64,000 nucleotides of DNA from JAAYJR01 sp964545315 (GTDB taxonomy: Bacteria; Bacteroidota; Bacteroidia; Bacteroidales; Prolixibacteraceae), in assembly GCA_964545315.1 (NCBI GenBank), contig CAZJGI010000006.1, forward strand, positions 1 to 64,000. The letters are read 5' to 3'. How positions within the stretch are numbered: position 1 is the stretch's first letter; each line of letters starts with the position of its first letter. The notes under the pieces are model-generated. The model was not told the DNA's origin, made no database searches, and saw only the letters and a program-made list of their open reading frames with translations. A program made the position numbers and the translations under genes. Positions 34,939-44,628 of this stretch are shown one piece after another.

Positions 34939-36224
34939 AGGTATTCAAGTACTTTTTCGAGTTTGATCCCTCTTGATCCTTTAATAAGTACAGCGCACTT
35001 TGTTAGTTTATTTTGGCTAAGATAGAGGCAAAATTCTCCGGTATCATTAAAAGTATGAAACGGGGAATTTTGGCCTGCTTCAGAGAAGGCAGGCCCTATA
35101 AGGAATACTTTTTCAAACGAATATTTTTTTATTTGTTTAATTACCTCATTATGTTCCTGTGCTGAATAATTTCCCAATTCAAGCATATCTCCTAATATAA
35201 GGCATCTGTGCCCCTGAAAACCGGAAACAAAGCTTTCAATTGCAGCCTGCATGCTTGTAGGATTAGCATTATAGGCGTCCATTATTATTGTTAGTCCATT
35301 TTTTTCGATAAGCTGTGAACGGTTATTCTCAGGAATATAATTTTGTAAGGCAGATTTAATTTGCGAAGGATTAACTCCGAAGTAACTACCAACAGAAACT
35401 GCTGCCATTATATTATAAAAATTATATATTCCGGTTAACTGAGTTTTTACTTCAATTTCTCCATCAGGTAAATTAATTTTTACCTTAATAAAAGGTTTTG
35501 AGTGTTGAGGCTTTCCCGTAATGGCAGAATTTGTGATTCCGTAGCTTAGTTTATTAGTTATTTTCTCAGCAAGCTCCTTTAATATTGTATCATCACTATT
35601 ATAAAAAATTGTACCGCCTTTCTTTTCCAGGTAGTTATAAAGTTCTGATTTTGTTCTTTTTATACCTTCAAATGAACCAAATCCTTCAAGATGGGCGCGT
35701 CCTATATTGGTAATAATTCCATAATCAGGACTTGCAATTTTGCACAGGGCATCAATTTCACCAGGGTGGTTTGCTCCCATCTCCACAACTCCTATATCTG
35801 TAGTAGAGTTCATATCCAGCAATGTAAGTGGGACCCCGATGTGGTTATTTAAATTTCCTTTTGTAAAAGATATGTTAAATTTTTGGGATAGTACTGCTGC
35901 AACCAGTTCTTTGGTAGTAGTTTTTCCGTTTGATCCTGTAATTGCCAGAATTGGTAGTCCAAATTTCTTCCGGTGAAAGGAAGCCAGTTTTTGCAAAGTT
36001 GTAAGGACGTTGTCAACAAGGATGGTTTTCCCTGGCACATAATAATTTTTATCATCAATTATTGCATACCCGGCACCATTTTCCAGGGCATTTGCAGCAA
36101 ATTTATTCCCGTTGAAGTTATCTCCGCGGAGCGCAAAAAACAGACATTTCTCCCTTATAAGCCGGCTGTCTGTAGCAATTTTGGGGAGCTTGTTAAAAAG
36201 CCTGTATATCTCTTCAGTATTGAT
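34935..36224 (-). CDS. murF: UDP-N-acetylmuramoyl-tripeptide--D-alanyl-D-alanine ligase (non-canonical start)
   Basis: Cytoplasmic peptidoglycan-precursor ligase. The ATP-binding loop ITGSNGKTTTKE and the Mur-ligase landmarks NLNNHIGVPLTLL, EMGANHPGEI, TNIGRAHLEGFG, DAYNANPTSM and LGDMLELG are all present. The first standard start in frame is a GTG at 36038, which would remove the N-terminal substrate domain. The frame continues upstream with a convincing MurF N-terminus (NTEEIYRLFNKLPKIATDSR, then CLFFALRGDNFNGNKFA). The only initiation-like codon ahead of it is an ATC at 36222-36224, 12 bp after the gldJ stop. With it the protein has 429 residues, the normal MurF length. Confidence 0.9.
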   Translation of the reverse strand: MNTEEIYRLFNKLPKIATDSRLIREKCLFFALRGDNFNGNKFAANALENGAGYAIIDDKNYYVPGKTILVDNVLTTLQKLASFHRKKFGLPILAITGSNGKTTTKELVAAVLSQKFNISFTKGNLNNHIGVPLTLLDMNSTTDIGVVEMGANHPGEIDALCKIASPDYGIITNIGRAHLEGFGSFEGIKRTKSELYNYLEKKGGTIFYNSDDTILKELAEKITNKLSYGITNSAITGKPQHSKPFIKVKINLPDGEIEVKTQLTGIYNFYNIMAAVSVGSYFGVNPSQIKSALQNYIPENNRSQLIEKNGLTIIMDAYNANPTSMQAAIESFVSGFQGHRCLILGDMLELGNYSAQEHNEVIKQIKKYSFEKVFLIGPAFSEAGQNSPFHTFNDTGEFCLYLSQNKLTKCAVLIKGSRGIKLEKVLEYL

Positions 36225-36236
36225 ATGTAGTTATTG

Positions 36237-37694
36237 TTAGAAACCTTCAGGGCTGCCGACTCTTGTCATTGCACAACGGAACCCAATATCATTTTGAGCT
36301 TTTGACTGTTCGAGATATCTTCTGGTCCCGGGCACAAGCCAGTAAGGTCTGTCTTTCCATGACCCGCCTTTATATACTCTGACCTCATCATTTATTAATG
36401 AGGAGAAATAACCAGGTCTGTTGTCTTCATAGTACATATCTGAGGTAGTCCTGCTTTCTTCTGCATTCCAGTCACCCGATTCTACTATTTGAGATTCTTT
36501 ATTACCGTCTCTGAAATTTCGATAATCTGCAACAGTATCCTGAATAATTTCGCCGTATTGGTTTCTCATCAGGTCACCGTTATTATCGCGCCTTGGCTGA
36601 GTTATAATGTTACCTCTAAATGGCTGGAATTCTTCAACGTCTAAAAATGATAAAGGTCTGTAAACATCAGCTACCCACTCATTTACATTACCTGACATAC
36701 AGTAAAGTCCGTAATCGTTAGGTTCATATGAAAAAACAGGTGCAGAAATGTCGGCATTATCGTTTAATGAACCTGCCATACCCATCAGGTCACCTCTGCC
36801 TCTTGTAAAGTTTGCTCTCAGCCTTCCTTTTATTTTTCCTCTGTCCTGCCTGAGGTAACTGCCATTCCACGGATATATTTTGCGGTCGGTAAGTAATTCA
36901 TCTTCTGTATTGCCAATTAAACCGTATGCAGCATACTCCCATTCGGCTTCAGTCGGAAGTCTGTATGTAGGAAGCATTATCCCGTCTTCCCATATTACCC
37001 TGCGTGCTGAACCGTCGGGATTTTCCTGAGGTTTTTCTCCTTCAGTCCCTTGATACATACCGGCCAGATAAGTTTTTGTTGTGAATACATTTTCTCCTGA
37101 TTGGGAAACGTCGTGCTGTAAGATACCCTTTTGTACCAGTATATTTTCATTAACCCGGTCAGTACGCCATGAGCAATATTGTTCAGCCTGTTCCCATGTT
37201 ACTCCCACAACGGGATAATCACTGTAGGCCGGATGCCTGAAGTAATTGTTTACATAAGGTTCATTATATGCCAGCGCACTGTGCCACAATGTAGTGTCAG
37301 GAAGTGATGAATAAATTTTCTCCCTGTCGCCGGGATATACCCTGTTCAGCCAGTGAATATATTCCCTGTAATCCTGATTGGATACCTCTGTTTCATCCAT
37401 ATAGAACGAAGCTACGGTTACCCGCCGGGGCTGATTGTCCCATTTGTACATTACATCCTGTTCTACCCTGCCCATTGTAAAAGTACCGCCCTGGATAAAG
37501 ACCAGACCGGGACCCGTTTCCTGCTCATAACCTGATAAATAAGGAATATTGCCCGTGTCTTCAGAATTATATGCCCATCCTGTTGTACGCGAACTCTGGC
37601 TCTTCTTGCCACTGAATAATTTACACCCGGAAATGGCAATAACAAGAAAAAGTAATAATAATATTCTCGGATTCATTGAATTAACTATTTTCAT
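36237..37694 (-). CDS. gldJ: Gliding-motility/T9SS-type lipoprotein GldJ
   Basis: A 485-residue lipoprotein (lipobox ISGC after MNPRILLLLFLVIA). It is built on a formylglycine-generating-enzyme-like sulfatase-modifying domain: GPGLVFIQGGTFTMGRV, SFYMDETEVSNQDYREY, YRLPTEAEWEYAAYG, GNVNEWVADVYRP, VYKGGSWKDRPYW and IGFRCAM. The opening TGWAYNSEDTG and overall order match GldJ, which supports the T9SS and gliding machinery in Bacteroidota; GldK is the close alternative. I chose the ATG at 37694. The frame's GTG at 37712 lies within a TATATTTG -7 box (37712-37719, minus strand), which argues against starting there. It is divergent from porU and upstream of murF. Confidence 0.85.
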   Translation of the reverse strand: MKIVNSMNPRILLLLFLVIAISGCKLFSGKKSQSSRTTGWAYNSEDTGNIPYLSGYEQETGPGLVFIQGGTFTMGRVEQDVMYKWDNQPRRVTVASFYMDETEVSNQDYREYIHWLNRVYPGDREKIYSSLPDTTLWHSALAYNEPYVNNYFRHPAYSDYPVVGVTWEQAEQYCSWRTDRVNENILVQKGILQHDVSQSGENVFTTKTYLAGMYQGTEGEKPQENPDGSARRVIWEDGIMLPTYRLPTEAEWEYAAYGLIGNTEDELLTDRKIYPWNGSYLRQDRGKIKGRLRANFTRGRGDLMGMAGSLNDNADISAPVFSYEPNDYGLYCMSGNVNEWVADVYRPLSFLDVEEFQPFRGNIITQPRRDNNGDLMRNQYGEIIQDTVADYRNFRDGNKESQIVESGDWNAEESRTTSDMYYEDNRPGYFSSLINDEVRVYKGGSWKDRPYWLVPGTRRYLEQSKAQNDIGFRCAMTRVGSPEGF

Positions 37695-37920
37695 TGTACT
37701 TCGATTAACCACAAATATAACTGATTTGTCGAATTCTTATTGTTCAAACCAGATGTAAAATTAATTGATTTTTTATAAAGGTACAATATTGAATATCCAA
37801 CTGAAAATTATTTTTTAAATATTATCAACAATGAGACCTTTTCCTTGTCAAATTGTTACCTCTTTCCGGTGCAATATTTATTTTTGGATAGCGTTTAATG
37901 ATAAATCATGTAACCAATTG

Positions 37921-40900
37921 ATGAATAAATATATTTTCCTGATTTTATTTTTTTTGTTTGGGTTCACTTTGAATGATATCCGTAAGGAAATTATTATTAT
38001 AGACTGGTATGAGTCGGAGATGCCTGAAAACGGACTTGGATTATCATTCCTGAATGCTGAATATCCGGACGGAATATATGGCGTACCGGTTTATTATATG
38101 TCAATACCAGCTTCTTCTGATGAAAATGATATTCAGTTTGTATTGGAAAATCCTCTGTTTGAAGAAATAAATCCTGAAAAAAAACTTTCATTTGACGATA
38201 ATATTCCCGAAGCAATTGAGCTAAAGAAAACATCCGTTAAATCAGGGCGTTCCTGGTTTATTCAAGTTCAAATACCTGTAATAATAAAAAGAGAGAATAA
38301 AAGATTACTGCTTAAGAAATTTGAAATTAAACAGATACCCGTAAGAATTAAATCTTCTGCTGTTACCCTGAACACCTGGAAAAATGAATCTGTGCTGAAA
38401 AGTGGAAATTGGCATAAAATAAGTACAGCAGGCAAAGGGATATATAAGATCCCATACAGCAAGTTGACTGAATGGGGTTTTTCTGATCCATCAAGAGTCA
38501 GCATATACGGTGCAGGAGGATTGAATCTTACAGAAAGTGTTGGAAATGTTGAGTTTGATGATCTTCCTCAGATTGGTGTGTGGCATGGTAAAAATAAAGG
38601 AACTGACTGCATTTTCTTTTATGACCCGGGGACAACAGGGTGGCAACCGGATTCAGACGGGAATCTTTTTCATCATAAGCTTAATGCATACTCAAATGTG
38701 GGATACTTTTTTCTAAATGAAAACTCAGGAACAACTAAAAACATTGTTGAAACTGACGAGATTACTGATCCTCCCTCACATTTGATTTCTTCATTCGATG
38801 AATACCAGTTAATAAAGTCGGAAAAATTTAATCTTTTAAATTCGGGAAAGAAATGGTTTGGGGATATATTTATAAACGGAACAACGAGGAATTATTCTTT
38901 TGAAGTAAATGACCCTGCTTTGGATTCAGACATTTTTTTACGGATCAATGCCGCTGCCCGGTCTTCTGCACCCTCTGAAATGGTTGTCTCAACGAATCAG
39001 GTATCATTGGGTAAAATTAATTTTAGCATGGTAAATACTTCAGATGTGACAGCTGTATATGCAGATGAAAGGGAAACTCTGTTTGAAATGCCTGTTGCAG
39101 ATGAGGAAGTCAGCCTGATATTAAAGTATTTCGGAAGGACTGCCAATCCGGAAGCATGGATTGATTTCATTGAAATTAACTATCGCCGTAAATTAAAGCA
39201 TGATAAGGAAAAGGTTCTTTTCTTTAGAGATATACCTTCAGTGGGGGATGGAAATATTCTTCAGTTTACCATAGAATCAGTTTCGTCAGCCATTAAAGTA
39301 TGGGATGTAACAGATATGTTTAATATAAAGGAGATTCCTGTAAAAAAAGAAGGAGGAAAATTTACAGGTAAAAATAACGCTTCTGTTTTGCGGGAATATG
39401 CTGTGTTCGACCCTGAAGGGACTTACCCGGAACCAAATACCGCAGGAAAGGTTGATAATCAAAACCTTCATGCCTTGATTACACCTGATTTTCTTATCAT
39501 ATCACATCCCGAATTCATGGTTTCGGCAGATGAACTTGCATCTTTTCACCGCACATATGACGGCTTGAATGTCGAGGTGGTCCAGTCTGATAAAGTATAC
39601 AACGAATTCAGCTCAGGAAGAAAAGAGGCGGTCGGCATTAGAAATTTTATTAAAATGTTTTACGACCGGGGAGAGCGATTGAAATATGTATTATTATTTG
39701 GTGATGGCAGTTACGATAATAAAAATATCAGGCAAAGCAATAAAAATTTTATTCCAACATTTCAATCTGATAACTCCTTAAATCCTTTAGCATCTTTTGT
39801 TAGTGACGACTATTTTGTGATTCTTGATAAAGATGAAACAGTATATAACGGGGCGGTTGACCTGGGTATAGGGCGGCTTCCTGTTTCTGCCCGCTATGAA
39901 GCTGAACTTGTTGTGGATAAAATTAAAAGTTATAACACGCCGGAAGCTTTGGGAAACTGGCGCAATTCTATCTGCTTTATAGCTGATGATGAAGATGGAA
40001 ATCTTCATATGTACGATTCTGAACGACTGGCTGATCTGGTTAATCAAAATCATGGAGAATTTCTTACTGACAAGATTTATTTCGATGCATATAAACAGAT
40101 CACCGGCCCGGGAGGTGAAAGATATCCGGGTGTTACTACTGCAATAAATGACAAGGTAAAGAACGGAGTATTAATTTTAAATTATGTCGGTCATGCCAAT
40201 GATCGTTTCATTGCTGATGAAAATGTGTTGGATGTCAGTCATATTAATTCGTGGTCGAATGCCGGAAAACTGCCAATATTTGTCACGGCAACATGTGAAT
40301 TCAGCCGGTTCGATAATGACGAAACCTCTGCTGGTGAATATGTCCTTTTAAACAGAAATGGCGGGGGGATAGGGCTTTTTTCGACTTCCCGGTTAGCATT
40401 TGCAGTTTCAAACTACTTTATAAGCAGAAGTTTTTATTCATTTGTTTTTCAAAAGGACGAAAACGGAGAAAATTACCGGATGGGTGATATTATGAGGCTG
40501 ACTAAGGCTAATACTATTAACAGTATTAATAAGAGGAACTTCATATTGCTTGCTGATCCCGCCCTCAGGCTTTCATATCCCCAATACAGTGTGAATACCA
40601 CATCAGTTAACGGAGTATCGGCCTCTGAACAAGCTGATACATTAGGGGCATTACAGAAAGTTACTGTTACTGGCTATATTGCTGATAATCAGGACAGGAA
40701 ACAAAACACTTTCAACGGTGAAATTGCTTTAAATGTGTATGATAAGGAACTGAAGATTAAAACTTTAGGGAATGCCGGGGAAACCCCCTTTGAATTTAAA
40801 GTCCGGGAAAATATAATTTACAAAGGATTGTCAGAGGTAAAAGACGGGGTCTTTACATTCAGTTTTGTTATCCCTAAAGACATTTCCTATAGTGTGGGCG

Positions 40901-41649
40901 AAGGTAAAATTGTCTATTATGCAGACAATGGGGAGACAGATGCTCATGGTGTATTCACTAATTTTTTTATAGGTGGAAAACGAACCCAGGTTACTGATAA
41001 CACCCCTCCCGAAATAGAACTATATATCGACACTCCTGAATTTGTTTCTGGTGATAAGGTAAATAAGAACTGTACCCTGCTGGCTTTTCTAACTGATGAT
41101 AATGGTATTAATACAGTGGGAACGGGAATTGGCCATGATATAACGGCAATTCTGGATAATGACCCGTCATCTGTTATGTTGTTGAATGATTATTATATTG
41201 CCGACAAGGATAATTATTCACGGGGCACAATCAGGTTCCCGCTGAGAGACCTTGTGACAGGAATTCATTCATTGAAAGTTAAAGCGTGGGATGTTGCCAA
41301 CAATTCAACTGAGAGTGAAATAGAATTTGAAGTTGTTGATAATTTCAGGATTTTAAATGTTGCCAACTATCCCAATCCGGTTTCAGATTATACCTATTTC
41401 TCCTTTGAGCATAATGAACCTGATGCTTCGTTTGATGCTATTTTTGAGATTTTTGATCCCGGAGGCAGCAGGTTGGATTATTTTCAAACATGGGTGGGTT
41501 CTGCCGGTAATGTCAGTAATCCGGTCAGATGGGAAACCGGCAGTTTAAGCAAGAGATTAAGAAGCGGGGTATATATCTACAAGATTACTATTCGTAATAA
41601 AGATGGTTTGATAACCTCAGGTGCAGGTAAAATGGTTTTCTTTCGTTAA
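37921..41649 (+). CDS. porU: Type IX secretion system sortase PorU
   Basis: A 1242-residue C25-family (gingipain-like) protease that removes T9SS sorting domains at the cell surface. A signal segment starts at the ATG at 37921 (MNKYIFLILFFLFGF); the frame's start at 37831 would add an unconserved lead. The catalytic histidine is in NYVGHAND (His758) and the cysteine in VTATCEFSRFDN (Cys792), with LLFGDGSYDN upstream. The C-terminal about 90 residues (NYPNPVSDYTYF...SGVYIYKITI...GKMVFFR) look like a T9SS C-terminal sorting-type domain, as expected for PorU. porV follows after 110 bp. Confidence 0.94.
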   Translation: MNKYIFLILFFLFGFTLNDIRKEIIIIDWYESEMPENGLGLSFLNAEYPDGIYGVPVYYMSIPASSDENDIQFVLENPLFEEINPEKKLSFDDNIPEAIELKKTSVKSGRSWFIQVQIPVIIKRENKRLLLKKFEIKQIPVRIKSSAVTLNTWKNESVLKSGNWHKISTAGKGIYKIPYSKLTEWGFSDPSRVSIYGAGGLNLTESVGNVEFDDLPQIGVWHGKNKGTDCIFFYDPGTTGWQPDSDGNLFHHKLNAYSNVGYFFLNENSGTTKNIVETDEITDPPSHLISSFDEYQLIKSEKFNLLNSGKKWFGDIFINGTTRNYSFEVNDPALDSDIFLRINAAARSSAPSEMVVSTNQVSLGKINFSMVNTSDVTAVYADERETLFEMPVADEEVSLILKYFGRTANPEAWIDFIEINYRRKLKHDKEKVLFFRDIPSVGDGNILQFTIESVSSAIKVWDVTDMFNIKEIPVKKEGGKFTGKNNASVLREYAVFDPEGTYPEPNTAGKVDNQNLHALITPDFLIISHPEFMVSADELASFHRTYDGLNVEVVQSDKVYNEFSSGRKEAVGIRNFIKMFYDRGERLKYVLLFGDGSYDNKNIRQSNKNFIPTFQSDNSLNPLASFVSDDYFVILDKDETVYNGAVDLGIGRLPVSARYEAELVVDKIKSYNTPEALGNWRNSICFIADDEDGNLHMYDSERLADLVNQNHGEFLTDKIYFDAYKQITGPGGERYPGVTTAINDKVKNGVLILNYVGHANDRFIADENVLDVSHINSWSNAGKLPIFVTATCEFSRFDNDETSAGEYVLLNRNGGGIGLFSTSRLAFAVSNYFISRSFYSFVFQKDENGENYRMGDIMRLTKANTINSINKRNFILLADPALRLSYPQYSVNTTSVNGVSASEQADTLGALQKVTVTGYIADNQDRKQNTFNGEIALNVYDKELKIKTLGNAGETPFEFKVRENIIYKGLSEVKDGVFTFSFVIPKDISYSVGEGKIVYYADNGETDAHGVFTNFFIGGKRTQVTDNTPPEIELYIDTPEFVSGDKVNKNCTLLAFLTDDNGINTVGTGIGHDITAILDNDPSSVMLLNDYYIADKDNYSRGTIRFPLRDLVTGIHSLKVKAWDVANNSTESEIEFEVVDNFRILNVANYPNPVSDYTYFSFEHNEPDASFDAIFEIFDPGGSRLDYFQTWVGSAGNVSNPVRWETGSLSKRLRSGVYIYKITIRNKDGLITSGAGKMVFFR

Positions 41650-41705
41650 ATTTTAAATTGTCATGTACTTTTTTTATAAAACCTCCGTTCTCTAATTTAA
41701 TCCGA

Positions 41706-41735
41706 TTGTTGCTAAAGGAACAATTTCTATATTTG
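41706..41735 (+). promoter_or_regulatory. Bacteroidota-type promoter for porV
   Basis: TTG (41706-41708), a 19-bp spacer and TATATTTG (41728-41735) match the TTG-N19-TAnnTTTG consensus exactly. The porV ATG lies 24 bp downstream, so porV has its own promoter besides read-through from porU. Confidence 0.65.
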
Positions 41736-41759
41736 CAACTCTCATTTTTATTATTTATT

Positions 41760-42935
41760 ATGATCAAGTTAGTTAGATTGATTTTTGTTTTTACGATAGT
41801 ATTTACATTTAACAAACAAGTAAATGGACAGGCAACTACTTCAGGCGCCAATACAATAACAACAGCAGTGCCATTTTTATCAATAACTCCTGATTCCCGT
41901 GCCGGTGGTATGGGGGATGCCGGTGTAGGATCTACTCCTGATCTTAGTTCACAGCACTGGAATCCTGCCAAATATGCTTTTATGGAGAGCGATATGGGTG
42001 TGAGTCTTTCATATTCTCCATGGTTGCGGGCCCTGGTTGCAGATATTAATTTAGCCTACCTTTCAGGTTACAAAAAAATTGATGACTTACAAACCGTGAG
42101 TGGTTCATTACGTTACTTTTCTCTTGGTGATATAATTTTTACAAGTGAATATGGCACATTTGAAGGACAACAAAGTCCCAATGAATTTGCAATTGACCTG
42201 GGTTACGTAAGAAAATTATCTGAAATATTTTCCGGTTCAGTTGCAGTGCGTTATGTAAGGTCTGACCTGACCGGAGGTCAATTGGTGGGCGGGGTGGAAT
42301 CACACGCAGGTAATTCTTATGCTGCCGACGTGGCTTTTTATTTGTATAACGAGTTCAGGGCTAACCGACGGGATAATATCTTTTCTGCAGGCATCAATAT
42401 TCAGAATATTGGTGCAAAGATATCATATACTGAAGGCGAGATAAAAGATTTTATTCCTACAATGTTAAAACTTGGTGCAGCTTATACTACAGAATTAGAC
42501 CAATATAACTCCTTTACTTTTTCAATTGAAGCGGATAAACTTCTTGTTCCGACACCTCCTTTAGATACTGTGGCATATGAAGACGGCTACGTTATATATC
42601 CCGGTGGCCCCAACTCAGATAAATCAGTTATTGCAGGAGTATTTTCATCGTTTACAGATGCACCGGGCGGATTAAAAGAGGAGTTGCAAGAGGTTAACCT
42701 TTCCGCCGGAGTGGAATATTGGTATAATAAGCAGTTCGCTTTAAGGGCAGGTTATTTCTGGGAACATGAGAATAAAGGCAACAGAAAGTTTCTTACTGCC
42801 GGTGCCGGTTTCAGGATGAATGTTTTTGCACTTGATTTCTCTTACCTGTTACCTACACAACGAAACCATCCTTTGGAAAATACTCTGAGGTTTACACTTT
42901 CTTTTGATGTGGAAGCCTTTGGTAATCAACGCTAA
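41760..42935 (+). CDS. porV: T9SS outer membrane channel-associated protein PorV
   Basis: A 391-residue FadL-like beta-barrel that shuttles T9SS cargo from the translocon to the PorU sortase. A signal peptide (MIKLVRLIFVFTIVFTF) starts at the ATG at 41760. The mature N-terminus reads AVPFLSITPDSRAGGMGDAG, diagnostic for PorV/LptO, followed by SQHWNPAKYAF. The C-terminus ends with beta strands and NTLRFTLSFDVEAFGN. It directly follows porU, the conserved arrangement, and ends 1 bp before ispF. Confidence 0.93.
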   Translation: MIKLVRLIFVFTIVFTFNKQVNGQATTSGANTITTAVPFLSITPDSRAGGMGDAGVGSTPDLSSQHWNPAKYAFMESDMGVSLSYSPWLRALVADINLAYLSGYKKIDDLQTVSGSLRYFSLGDIIFTSEYGTFEGQQSPNEFAIDLGYVRKLSEIFSGSVAVRYVRSDLTGGQLVGGVESHAGNSYAADVAFYLYNEFRANRRDNIFSAGINIQNIGAKISYTEGEIKDFIPTMLKLGAAYTTELDQYNSFTFSIEADKLLVPTPPLDTVAYEDGYVIYPGGPNSDKSVIAGVFSSFTDAPGGLKEELQEVNLSAGVEYWYNKQFALRAGYFWEHENKGNRKFLTAGAGFRMNVFALDFSYLLPTQRNHPLENTLRFTLSFDVEAFGNQR

Positions 42936-42936
42936 C

Positions 42937-43419
42937 ATGAACTTTCGAATTGGACAGGGATATGATGTGCATCGTCTGGCAGTTGACGAAACTCTTTGGC
43001 TGGGGGGCATACTGATACCACATAGTAAAGGAACGGTGGCTCATTCAGATGGAGATGTACTTATTCATGCTATATGTGATGCCCTCCTGGGCGCTGCAAA
43101 GCTTGGCAATATCGGATTAGCTTTCCCTGATACTTCAGTGCAATATAAGAACATCGACAGCAAAATTTTACTGCAGAAAACATACAATATGGTAAAGAAC
43201 AAGGGTTACTGTATTGTAAATATCGACTCAACCATTATTGCTCAGAACCCTAAATTAAATCCATATATTTCTGATATGGAAAATACTTTGGCCGGTGTAC
43301 TGGAAATTGATCCGGAACTGGTTTCTGTTAAAGCAACAACTACTGAAAAACTTGGCTTTGAAGGCAGGGAGGAAGGAATTTCTGCCCATGCAGTTATCTT
43401 ATTGCAGGAATTGTCTTGA
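42937..43419 (+). CDS. ispF: 2-C-methyl-D-erythritol 2,4-cyclodiphosphate synthase
   Basis: The fifth enzyme of the MEP isoprenoid pathway (CDP-ME-2-phosphate to MEcPP), 160 residues as usual. The metal-binding GYDVHRL (Asp10, His12) comes at the N-terminus, then HSDGDVLIHAICDALLGA (metal histidine) and FPDTS. The C-terminal KATTTEKLGFEGREEGI completes the signature. The chosen ATG is 1 bp after the porV stop. The window holds no other MEP gene. Confidence 0.96.
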   Translation: MNFRIGQGYDVHRLAVDETLWLGGILIPHSKGTVAHSDGDVLIHAICDALLGAAKLGNIGLAFPDTSVQYKNIDSKILLQKTYNMVKNKGYCIVNIDSTIIAQNPKLNPYISDMENTLAGVLEIDPELVSVKATTTEKLGFEGREEGISAHAVILLQELS

Positions 43420-43463
43420 TGATGAGAATTATTTTCATAATTTTGAATAATAATTTTAATCAT

Positions 43464-44042
43464 ATGAAACGTGAAATTTTAGTAGTTTTTACTTTTATTA
43501 CCGGATTGCTTTTTCCCGGCTGTGGATATAACAAAATGGTGGACATGCAGGAACAGGTTTCCTCGCAATGGGCCCAGGTAGAAAATGTATATCAACGCCG
43601 TGCGGACCTGATACCAAACCTTGTTAACACCGTAAAAGGTTATGCTGAACATGAACAGGAAACTCTGACACAGGTCATTGAGGCCCGATCCAAAGCTACT
43701 TCCGTTAAGATCGATCCTGCCAATATGACCCCTGAGGCTATGGAGCAGTTTAATCAGGCCCAGGAAGGCCTGTCTTCAGCCCTGAGCAGGCTTATGGTCG
43801 TTATTGAACGTTATCCGGATTTGAAAGCAAATCAGAATTTTATGGATTTGCAGGCTCAACTTGAAGGAACAGAGAACCGGATTGCAGTTGAACGGAAAAA
43901 ATTCAATGAAGTAACCCAGGCATATAATTCTTATATAAGACAGTTCCCACAATTGATATATGCAGGGTGGTTTGGATTTGATAAAAAACAATACTTCGAA
44001 GCACGCCCGGGAGCTGAAACTGCTCCGGAGGTGAGGTTTTAA
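43464..44042 (+). CDS. lemA: LemA-family lipoprotein
   Basis: A 192-residue LemA protein with an N-terminal signal ending in a lipobox-like FPGC (Cys20). The family core is QVSSQWAQVENVYQRRADLIPNLV and VKGYAEHEQETL, with LKANQNFMDLQAQLEGTENRIAVERKKFNE later. The structure is mostly helical. LemA proteins commonly precede TPM-domain genes, as here: two TPM genes follow. The exact function is not established. The ATG at 43464 places the signal peptide correctly; the frame opens 48 bp earlier. Confidence 0.9.
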   Translation: MKREILVVFTFITGLLFPGCGYNKMVDMQEQVSSQWAQVENVYQRRADLIPNLVNTVKGYAEHEQETLTQVIEARSKATSVKIDPANMTPEAMEQFNQAQEGLSSALSRLMVVIERYPDLKANQNFMDLQAQLEGTENRIAVERKKFNEVTQAYNSYIRQFPQLIYAGWFGFDKKQYFEARPGAETAPEVRF

Positions 44043-44053
44043 AGAATGTTGTG

Positions 44054-44497
44054 ATGAATATAAAGCGTTATTTTTCAATAGAGGAGATAGATGAAATAAT
44101 AAACGCTATCAGAGATGCTGAACTAAATACATCCGGAGAGATAAGGGTGCATATAGAAAAATTTTGCAGGGAAGAGCAACTCGACAGAGCTGCTTATATT
44201 TTTGCAAAATTGAATATGCATAAAACAAAACTCCGGAATGGGGTATTGTTTTATCTTGCTGTAGAGGATCATAAATTTGCTGTTCTGGCCGATAGTGGAA
44301 TAAACCAAATAGTGCCCCGGGATACCTGGGAAAAGATGATTGACGACATGACCGCTAATTTTAAAGAGGGTAAATTGTCATCAGGACTTGCTAAGGGTCT
44401 AAAAATGACCGGAGATCTTCTTAAATTGTATTTTCCCTATCAAAAAGATGATAAAAATGAATTGTCTGACGAAATATCATTTGAGGAAAACATCTAG
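44054..44497 (+). CDS. TPM-domain protein without signal peptide
   Basis: A 147-residue soluble protein of the TPM_phosphatase family. The domain begins near IDEIINAIRDAELNTSGEIRVHIEKF and includes VLFYLAVEDHKFAVLADSGINQ. Unlike its larger neighbour it has no signal peptide or glycine-rich tail and should be cytoplasmic or peripheral. It starts with GTG at 44051 or, more likely, the ATG at 44054. Twelve base pairs separate it from lemA, so they form one operon. Its role is not known. Confidence 0.8.
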   Translation: MNIKRYFSIEEIDEIINAIRDAELNTSGEIRVHIEKFCREEQLDRAAYIFAKLNMHKTKLRNGVLFYLAVEDHKFAVLADSGINQIVPRDTWEKMIDDMTANFKEGKLSSGLAKGLKMTGDLLKLYFPYQKDDKNELSDEISFEENI

Positions 44498-44537
44498 CAC
44501 ATTTCTGTATCCATTTAATTATTTCAATATAAATACC

Positions 44538-44577
44538 AAAACACTGAAACACTGAAACACTCAAACATTAAAACACT
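44538..44577. repeat. Short tandem repeat of an AAACACTG-type unit
   Basis: Between the two TPM genes, AAACACTGAAACACTGAAACACTCAAACATTAAAACACTT repeats an 8-bp unit about five times, with decay toward the 3' end. It is A/C-rich on the plus strand and has no hairpin. Confidence 0.7.
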
Positions 44578-44628
44578 TATTATCCTAGTGAGAGTTACAT
44601 TAGCATTATAAATAAACGAACTGTAATA

